Below are positions 58,991 through 64,000 of a stretch of DNA of 64,000 nucleotides, in pieces. Numbering within the stretch: the stretch's first letter is position 1; each line of letters begins with the position of its first letter. The position numbers were made by a program, and so were the translations under genes. Source of the DNA: Beutenbergia cavernae DSM 12333 (lineage in GTDB: Bacteria; Actinomycetota; Actinomycetes; Actinomycetales; Beutenbergiaceae). The stretch covers positions 3,411,025-3,475,024 of the forward strand of contig NC_012669.1 in NCBI RefSeq assembly GCF_000023105.1. The letters run 5' to 3'. The notes under the pieces were generated by a model. The model saw nothing but the letters and a program-made list of their open reading frames with translations. It did not search any database and was not told the origin of the DNA.

Positions 58991-59230
58991 GGTCGTAGCC
59001 TTCGTTTCTCTTGCATGCTGGCGGCGCTGCGGCACCAGGCGCTTGTCACGCCAGGCGCCCGACGACACCGAGGTCGGTTCGAGCCTTGCGAGTGCGTCCC
59101 CCGCGCGCTGGCCCAGGCGAGTGGGAGACACCCGAGGAGGCGCGGCGTCTCGGCGCGCCGGAGCGACGCCGCCGAGGTCATGGACGCACAACGACGTCCC
59201 AGGGTACTCCGGCGCCGGCGGTGCGGTCAA
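58991..59230 (-). promoter_or_regulatory. rplM promoter and long 5' leader
   Basis: TTGACC (59230-59225) and TACCCT (59206-59201), 18 bases apart on the minus strand, make a strong promoter. It leaves a leader of about 200 bases before the rplM GTG. L13 leaders in other bacteria bind L13 or S9 to control the operon; I did not fold this one confidently, so autoregulation is inferred. The whole gene-free stretch 58991-59340 holds only this and the short upstream region of the DUF5709 gene. Confidence 0.5.
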
Positions 59231-59340
59231 AACGTCCCCGGCGGCGCAGGGTCGCGCGGCGACGACGGCGACCCCACGAGCTCTCATCGGGCCCAGCATC
59301 TCACCTGGCACGGCCGGGTCTGCGGTGCGAACCTGGGCTC

Positions 59341-59805
59341 ATGAGCGAGACACCGGGCACCTCCACCGACCCCGCGCTCGGGACGGAGGGCGACGACGAC
59401 CAGCTGACCCGCGAGGACGCGCTGCTCGACTCCCCCGTCGACGACGTGCTCGACGAGGGCTATTCACCGCCCGAGCGGGACCGCTCGAACCGCTGGGGCG
59501 AGACGGCGTACGAGGAGTCGGTGGGGGAACCGCTCGAGCGCCGGCTCGGGGAGGAGGAGCCCGAGGTGTGGGAGGCCGACTACAGCACCCGCCGCGGCCG
59601 CGAGTCCGACCGGTCCGGTCGGATCGAGGACACCTCCGACGGCTGGCGCCGGCAGGACGCGTTCGCGCGCGACGCCGGGATCTCGGGCGGCGCAGCGAGC
59701 GCCGAGGAAGCGGCGATGCACACGCTCGACGACGACGCCGAGGTGGACGAGCTCGGCGAGGACGAGGAGGACGGCGCCGGCGCCGAGGAGTCCCGCGAGC
59801 GCTGA
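59341..59805 (+). CDS. DUF5709-family acidic protein
   Basis: This 154-residue highly acidic, probably disordered protein contains LLDSPVDDVLDEGYSPPERD and RWGETAYEESVGEPLERRLGEEEPEVWEAD, the recognisable DUF5709 pattern, followed by GRIEDTSDGWRRQDAFARDAGISGGAASAEEAAMH. Function is unknown; the family is confined to actinobacteria. No clear ribosome binding site is visible before the ATG. Confidence 0.85.
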   Translation: MSETPGTSTDPALGTEGDDDQLTREDALLDSPVDDVLDEGYSPPERDRSNRWGETAYEESVGEPLERRLGEEEPEVWEADYSTRRGRESDRSGRIEDTSDGWRRQDAFARDAGISGGAASAEEAAMHTLDDDAEVDELGEDEEDGAGAEESRER

Positions 59806-59822
59806 GCGCTCTCCGTCCGGGC

Positions 59823-60737
59823 TCAGCCCCCGGGTGCCACGTCGTCCCGTGGAGCGCCGACCAGCTCGGCGCTGTCCGCCCACAGCGCGTCGCACAGCGC
59901 GTCGTCGCGCGCCAGCTCCGACGGCTGGACCCAGGCGAGGCCTCGCGCCGTCATCCGGCCGTAGTACTCGCCGGGCGGCGGGGCGTCGCCGAGGACGACC
60001 TGCGCCAGGCCCGCGCCGGCCGCTGCCGGCGTGGACATCGTCGGCACCAGGCGGCCGAGCCGCCCACCGAACATGGCCCACGGCGGCCGGAGGACGGGCG
60101 AGGTCGCCTGGAAGAGCGCCGTGCCCGGCGTCGGACCGGGGTCGTAGCCGATCGCGACGACGTCGCGACCGTCCGACGCCGACCGTGCCATGAGTGCGCG
60201 CACGGTCATGATGTTGCACAGCTTCGACGCCGTGTAGGCGTGCTGGCCCGCGTCGCCGGCCCGACGGTGCCGGCCCGGGTCGCGCTCCGGATGCGCGAGA
60301 AGGCTCGCGTCGGCGTGCCGCGGCCGCACGATCCGGACCTTCACCGCGGGGTCGTGCGTGCCGCTCGTCGTGAGCACGACCCGCGCGCCGTCGGCCAGCT
60401 GCCGGCGCAGCAGCCGGAGCAGCAGGAAGTGGGCGAGGTGGTTGACGGCGAACGTGGTCTCGAACCCGTCCGGGGTGCGGCCGTCGGCGTCCGCGCAGAG
60501 CACCCCGGCGTTGAGCACCAGGGCGTCGATCGGAACCTCGTCGAGCGTGCGTCGGACGTTCTCGGCGAACGACCGGACGTCGTCGAGCCGCGTCAGGTCG
60601 AGCCGCAACGTCTCGGTTCCTGGCGGACCGGTCCGGCGCGCACCGACGATCACCCTCGACCCGGGTGCGGCCGCCATCGCCGAGGCGGCCACGAGGCCGA
60701 TCCCCGACGTTCCGCCGGTCATCACGACTGTGACCAT
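59823..60737 (-). CDS. Short-chain dehydrogenase/reductase (SDR)
   Basis: This 304-residue protein has the cofactor motif TGGTSGIG (about residues 7-14), RLDLTRLDDV, LVLNAGVL, NHLAHFLLL, TTSGTHDP in place of the usual catalytic Ser context, and YTASKLCNIM with catalytic Tyr and Lys. It is similar to retinol/protochlorophyllide-type SDRs. Substrate unknown. It stands alone between truA (74 bases) and the convergent DUF5709 gene. Confidence 0.92.
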   Translation of the reverse strand: MVTVVMTGGTSGIGLVAASAMAAAPGSRVIVGARRTGPPGTETLRLDLTRLDDVRSFAENVRRTLDEVPIDALVLNAGVLCADADGRTPDGFETTFAVNHLAHFLLLRLLRRQLADGARVVLTTSGTHDPAVKVRIVRPRHADASLLAHPERDPGRHRRAGDAGQHAYTASKLCNIMTVRALMARSASDGRDVVAIGYDPGPTPGTALFQATSPVLRPPWAMFGGRLGRLVPTMSTPAAAGAGLAQVVLGDAPPPGEYYGRMTARGLAWVQPSELARDDALCDALWADSAELVGAPRDDVAPGG

Positions 60738-60811
60738 GCCCTCTCCCGTGGGACGAGACCCGGTGCGCCGAGCACGAGCGTATCCCGGCGACCTCGAGGC
60801 CCCGCGGGCCG

Positions 60812-61672
60812 TCAGCCGGCGGGCTGGTCCGGCAGCGTCCGCACGGCGCGCGCCGTCCGCGCCCGCTCCGCGAGCTCCTCGTCCGGCGGGTAGCCGATCT
60901 CCTCGAGCACGAGCCCGTGCGCGGGCGCGACCTGCACCGCGCTGTCACGGCGCGCGGCGTCGAGGACCGCACGTGGCCACCCGACCTCTCGCCGCGACTC
61001 GCCGACCGCGAGGCACGCACCGACGAGCGCGCGCACCATCGAGTGGCAGAACGCGTCGGCCCGCACGTGCGCCACGAGCAGCCCGGCGTCGTCGCGGACC
61101 CACGTGAGCTCCTGGAGGGTGCGGATCGTCGTCGCGCCCTCGCGAGGGCGGCAGAACGCGGCGAAGTCGTGCTCACCGAGCAGCCGCCGGGCCGCGGCGT
61201 CCATCGCGACGACGTCCAGCGGGCGACGGTGCCACACGGTCCAGCCGCGCCGCAGCGGGTCGTGCAGGGCGCCGTCGTCGGCCACGCGGTAGGCGTACCG
61301 GCGCCAGATCGCGGAGAACCGGGCGTCGAATCCCGGCGGGGCCGGCGCGACGTGGCCGACGACGACGTCGGGCGGCAGGACGCCAGCGAGCCGGGTCCGC
61401 AGTGCCGCGCCGGGGTCGCGTTCGCTCCGCCCGGGGGCCGCCAGGTACGCCTCGCGCGGCAGGTCGACGTGGGCCACCTGCCCGCGGGCGTGGACGCCGG
61501 CGTCGGTCCGCCCCGCCACGGTCAGCCGCGGGGGCTCCGGGAGGCGCAGGACTCGGCCCAGAGCCTCCTCCAGGTCGCCCTGCACCGTGCGCAGGCCGGG
61601 CTGCCGCGCCCACCCCGCGAACGCCGCACCGTCGTACGCGAGGTCGAGCCGGACCCGCAGCACGTGCGTCAC
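60812..61672 (-). CDS. truA: tRNA pseudouridine(38-40) synthase TruA
   Basis: This 286-residue enzyme has [27 protein letters not shown], catalytic D57 in [32 protein letters not shown] and [18 protein letters not shown], covering the TruA motifs. It modifies the anticodon arm of tRNAs. The GTG at 61672 lies eight bases after TACCCT (minus strand 61686-61681), suggesting a very short or absent leader. Divergent from the ROK gene; truA near rplQ is the usual location. Confidence 0.97.
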   Translation of the reverse strand: MTHVLRVRLDLAYDGAAFAGWARQPGLRTVQGDLEEALGRVLRLPEPPRLTVAGRTDAGVHARGQVAHVDLPREAYLAAPGRSERDPGAALRTRLAGVLPPDVVVGHVAPAPPGFDARFSAIWRRYAYRVADDGALHDPLRRGWTVWHRRPLDVVAMDAAARRLLGEHDFAAFCRPREGATTIRTLQELTWVRDDAGLLVAHVRADAFCHSMVRALVGACLAVGESRREVGWPRAVLDAARRDSAVQVAPAHGLVLEEIGYPPDEELAERARTARAVRTLPDQPAG

Positions 61673-61678
61673 GACACC

Positions 61679-61708
61679 CGAGGGTAGCGGCCGACGGCGG
61701 TACCCTCG
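61679..61708. promoter_or_regulatory. Symmetric divergent promoters of truA and the ROK kinase gene
   Basis: CGAGGGTA (61679-61686) and TACCCTCG (61701-61708) are exact reverse complements 14 bases apart. Each contains a TACCCT -10 hexamer facing its own gene, so the two promoters overlap and may compete, or share a regulator binding the dyad. Confidence 0.5.
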
Positions 61709-61715
61709 GTGCACC

Positions 61716-62474
61716 ATGGAGCCGATCTCGACGCTGGCGGTCGACTGCGGCGGCGGCGGGATCAAGGCCTCGGTCCTCGACGTCGCCGGCACGATGCATG
61801 CCCAGCCCGTGCGCACCGCGACGCCGTATCCCCTGCCCCCCGACCGGCTCGTGGAGACCATCGTCGAGCTGGCCGGCCGGCTGCCCGACGCCCAACGGGT
61901 GACCGTGGGCATGCCGGGGATGATCCGCCACGGCGTCGTCGTCGCGACACCGCACTACGTCACGCGGGCCGGGCCCCGCACGAAGGTGCTGCCCGAGCTC
62001 GTCGACGCCTGGAGCGGCTTCGACATGGCGAGCGCCGTCTCCCGGGAGCTCGGCATCCCGGCGCTGGTGCTCAACGACGCCGAGGTCCACGGGGCGGGCG
62101 TCGTGGCGGGGGCGGGCCTCGAGCTCGTGCTCACGTTCGGCACCGGGCTCGGCAACGCCCTGTTCGACGGCGGCGCGCTCGCTCCTCACCTGGAGCTGAG
62201 CCAGGGGCCGGTGCGCTGGGGCCTGACGTACGACGGGTACGTGGGCGAGCACGAGCGCATCCGCCTGGGCGACGCGATGTGGTCGCGGCGGATCCGGCGC
62301 GTCGTCGAGGCGCTCCGGCCGATCTTCGTGTGGGACCGGGTGTATCTCGGCGGCGGCAACTCGCGTCGGATCACGCCGCAGACGCTCGACAAGCTCGGGG
62401 ACGACGTCGTCGTCGTCCCGAACAGCGCCGGGATCATCGGGGGCGTACGGGCCTGGACGCTGCGGACCCCCTGA
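61716..62474 (+). CDS. ROK-family sugar kinase, polyphosphate-glucokinase-like
   Basis: This 252-residue protein has the ASKHA phosphate loop [15 protein letters not shown], the pocket segment [21 protein letters not shown] carrying the likely catalytic Asp, and [15 protein letters not shown]. The length and motifs resemble actinobacterial PPGK proteins, but sequence identity is only partial and the zinc motif of many ROK proteins is absent. Sugar and phosphate donor are uncertain. Confidence 0.82.
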   Translation: MEPISTLAVDCGGGGIKASVLDVAGTMHAQPVRTATPYPLPPDRLVETIVELAGRLPDAQRVTVGMPGMIRHGVVVATPHYVTRAGPRTKVLPELVDAWSGFDMASAVSRELGIPALVLNDAEVHGAGVVAGAGLELVLTFGTGLGNALFDGGALAPHLELSQGPVRWGLTYDGYVGEHERIRLGDAMWSRRIRRVVEALRPIFVWDRVYLGGGNSRRITPQTLDKLGDDVVVVPNSAGIIGGVRAWTLRTP

Positions 62475-62477
62475 CGC

Positions 62478-63254
62478 TCACCGGTCGCGGTCGAGGATCC
62501 CCAGCAGGGCGCGGTCGTACGCCAGCGGCCGGTGCAGGCTCACGAGGTGCGTCGCGCGTGGCACGACGACGACGTCGCCCCGCCGTGCCGCGCGCTCGAA
62601 GGCGCTTTGCTCCGTGCGGAAGTGGTCCCAGCCGCCGAGCAGGAACGTGACCGGCACGTCGATCCGGGCGAGGTCGTCCAGCGGCCGCACCGCGAGCAGT
62701 GCGCGGAGCGTCGCGAGCTGAGCCTCGACCGCCACCCCTCCCGCGGCGACGTCCTCGGCGGCGCGCCGTCCGACGAGACCCCGCGCGGCGGCATCGCTCA
62801 GCCGCGTCGCGCCGTCGGCCGGGAGCCGGCCGATGACGTCCGACAGGCCGAGGTACGCGCGGTGACCCCACCCCCCTGGGAGCGCCGTGCAGGACGACAC
62901 GACGAGCCGCGTCGCGGGGTGCGTCGTCCTGGCCGCCCAGTCCAGCGCCAGGTACCCGCCGAGCGACAGGCCGACGACGACGGCGTCCTCCGCCATGCCC
63001 GAGCGCGCGCTCTCGATCGACTCGCGCGCGGCGTCGAGCGTGAACGTCTCGCCGCGTCGGGCACCGTGCCCCGGCAGGTCCAGTGCCTCGGCACGGAACC
63101 CCAGAGCCCTCAAGACCTCCAGCTGGTGACGCCACATCGTCGACGACGTCCGGATCCCGTGCACCAGGAGCACGTCCGGCCGCCGCTGCCCGTCCGCGGA
63201 CGCACGCGGGGCCCGGACCGAACCGGTCCGGGCCCCGCGTGCTGCCTGCTGCAC
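62478..63254 (-). CDS. Alpha/beta-hydrolase fold protein
   Basis: This protein of up to 258 residues has the oxyanion strand LLVHGIRTSSTMW, DLPGHGARRG, nucleophile Ser in VVGLSLGGYLALDWA, acid in LLGGWDHFRTE and His in RATHLVSLHRP, a full catalytic triad. Substrate unknown. The GTG at 63254 overlaps the rplQ stop by one base (TAGTG), but a strong hairpin at 63204-63240 lies within the first residues; a start at GTG 63218 or 63173 is also possible. Confidence 0.88.
   Translation of the reverse strand: MQQAARGARTGSVRAPRASADGQRRPDVLLVHGIRTSSTMWRHQLEVLRALGFRAEALDLPGHGARRGETFTLDAARESIESARSGMAEDAVVVGLSLGGYLALDWAARTTHPATRLVVSSCTALPGGWGHRAYLGLSDVIGRLPADGATRLSDAAARGLVGRRAAEDVAAGGVAVEAQLATLRALLAVRPLDDLARIDVPVTFLLGGWDHFRTEQSAFERAARRGDVVVVPRATHLVSLHRPLAYDRALLGILDRDR
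63204..63240 (-). terminator. Strong hairpin terminator after rplQ
   Basis: ACGCGGGGCCCGGACC and GGTCCGGGCCCCGCGT form a perfect 16-bp stem around a five-base loop, starting 14 bases past the rplQ stop. It should end the rpoA-rplQ transcript, unless the hydrolase gene that overlaps it is expressed by read-through. Confidence 0.85.
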
Positions 63255-63847
63255 TACTTCTCGGTGTCGCTCGACTTCTCGGCGTCGGCCTCGGCGTCGT
63301 CCGCCGGGGTCTCGTCCGCCGCGGCCTCGACCTCGTCGGCCGAGTCGTCCTGCGCGGGCGCCTCGTCCTCGACGGACTCGTCGGCGTCGGTCGCCTCGTC
63401 GGCGACCGGCTCCTGCGGCGCGTCGGCCTTCTTCGCGGCGCGCTTCGTGGCGGCCGTGGCCTCCGCGACGGTGGCCTGCTTCGGGCTGAGCGGCTCGAGC
63501 ACGAGCTCGATCACGGCCATGGGGGCGTTGTCGCCCTTGCGGGGGCCGACCTTCGTGATCCGGGTGTAGCCACCCGGACGCTCGGCCATCGCCGGCGCGA
63601 TCTCGGTGAAGAGCGTGTGCACCACGCCCTTGTCCTTGACGACCGTCAGCACGCGACGACGGGACGCGAGGTCACCGCGCTTCGCGAACGTGATGAGCCG
63701 CTCCGCGAGCGGACGCAGACGCTTGGCCTTCGCCTCCGTCGTCGTGATGCGCTCGTGCTCGAAGAGAGCCGTGGCCAGGTTGGCCAGCATCAGCCGCTCG
63801 TGCGCCGGTCCACCACCGAGACGGGGGCCCTTGGTGGGCGTAGGCAT
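63254..63847 (-). CDS. rplQ: 50S ribosomal protein L17 with acidic extension
   Basis: The first about 120 residues are L17 ([72 protein letters not shown]). The last about 75 residues are Ala/Glu/Asp-rich ([19 protein letters not shown]...), an extension seen in actinobacterial L17. GAAGGAG precedes the ATG. It lies 36 bases after rpoA. Confidence 0.97.
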   Translation of the reverse strand: MPTPTKGPRLGGGPAHERLMLANLATALFEHERITTTEAKAKRLRPLAERLITFAKRGDLASRRRVLTVVKDKGVVHTLFTEIAPAMAERPGGYTRITKVGPRKGDNAPMAVIELVLEPLSPKQATVAEATAATKRAAKKADAPQEPVADEATDADESVEDEAPAQDDSADEVEAAADETPADDAEADAEKSSDTEK

Positions 63848-63883
63848 GGAGTCTCCTTCTCGTTCGTTCGCCGTGGTCCGGCG

Positions 63884-64000
63884 TCAGTTGTACTGCTCGT
63901 CGGCGTAGTCGGCGTCGAGGTCGCCGTCGTACGCGTCGGTGACGAGCGAGGGGTCGAAGTCGGCCGGGCTGTCCTTGAGGGACAGGCCGAGCGCCGCGAG
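63884..64000 (-). CDS. rpoA: RNA polymerase alpha subunit, C-terminal end only
   Basis: The last 38 codons read LAALGLSLKDSPADFDPS followed by an acidic tail ending DEQYN, the end of the alpha C-terminal domain. The rest lies beyond the window. Its position before rplQ is universal. Confidence 0.93.
   Translation of the reverse strand, partial: LAALGLSLKDSPADFDPSLVTDAYDGDLDADYADEQYN

Overview
The window is very GC-rich chromosomal DNA, dense with genes, with many GTG starts, a WhiD/WhiB3-type protein, AfsR/SARP-type regulators, and L17 and S9 proteins with actinobacterial extensions. This points to an Actinomycetota chromosome. The galactan-degradation locus and overall gene mix suggest a Micrococcales plant-polymer degrader of the Cellulomonas/Promicromonospora type (inference). 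I see no tRNA, rRNA, CRISPR array, insertion sequence, integrase or replication origin.

Layout. 0-1.8 kb: partial MerR-type regulator, whiD/whiB3-type gene, and a solitary groES under a CIRCE operator. 1.8-9.6 kb: lipoprotein, methyltransferase plus GCS2-type ligase, WYL regulator divergent from a VOC protein with a perfect palindrome between them, GNAT, PadR/HAAS pair, formate/nitrite channel. 9.6-16 kb (minus strand): nnr-alr-tsaE-tsaB-rimI-sseA-tsaD, covering metabolite repair, D-alanine supply and t6A tRNA modification. 16-25.8 kb: galactan locus with LacI repressor, GH42 beta-galactosidase, three ABC-importer subunits (no ATPase) and a secreted GH53 galactanase with a collagen-like Gly-His-Pro tail. 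25.9-28.5 kb: RNHCP-like zinc protein and a repeat-rich DUF222/HNH protein. 28.8-29.6 kb: HIT hydrolase and acpS. 29.6-32.5 kb: APH-fold kinase and a two-component system. 32.5-40.9 kb: an uncharacterised set of MTA/MTI phosphorylase, epimerase, glycosyltransferase-DUF2064 fusion, methyltransferase, membrane protein, heme/molybdopterin oxidoreductase, LLM oxidoreductase and polytopic membrane protein. 41-58 kb: glmS, coaA, def, glmM and a DedA protein, with four paralogous BTAD/NB-ARC/TPR regulators inserted around coaA. 58-64 kb: rpsI, rplM, truA, rplQ and the end of rpoA, with a DUF5709 protein, an SDR, a ROK kinase and a hydrolase between them.

Read right to left, the minus strand carries a housekeeping backbone (rpoA-rplQ-truA-rplM-rpsI-glmM-(coaA)-glmS-acpS-nnr-alr-tsaEB-rimI-tsaD-groES) into which lineage-specific islands have been placed: the galactan locus, the sugar/molybdopterin cluster and the regulator quartet. 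Many transcription units have a TANNNT-like hexamer 6-7 bases before an ATG/GTG and no ribosome binding site, suggesting frequent leaderless transcripts. The features most worth follow-up are the regulator quartet, the sugar/molybdopterin cluster and the GH53 collagen-like tail.
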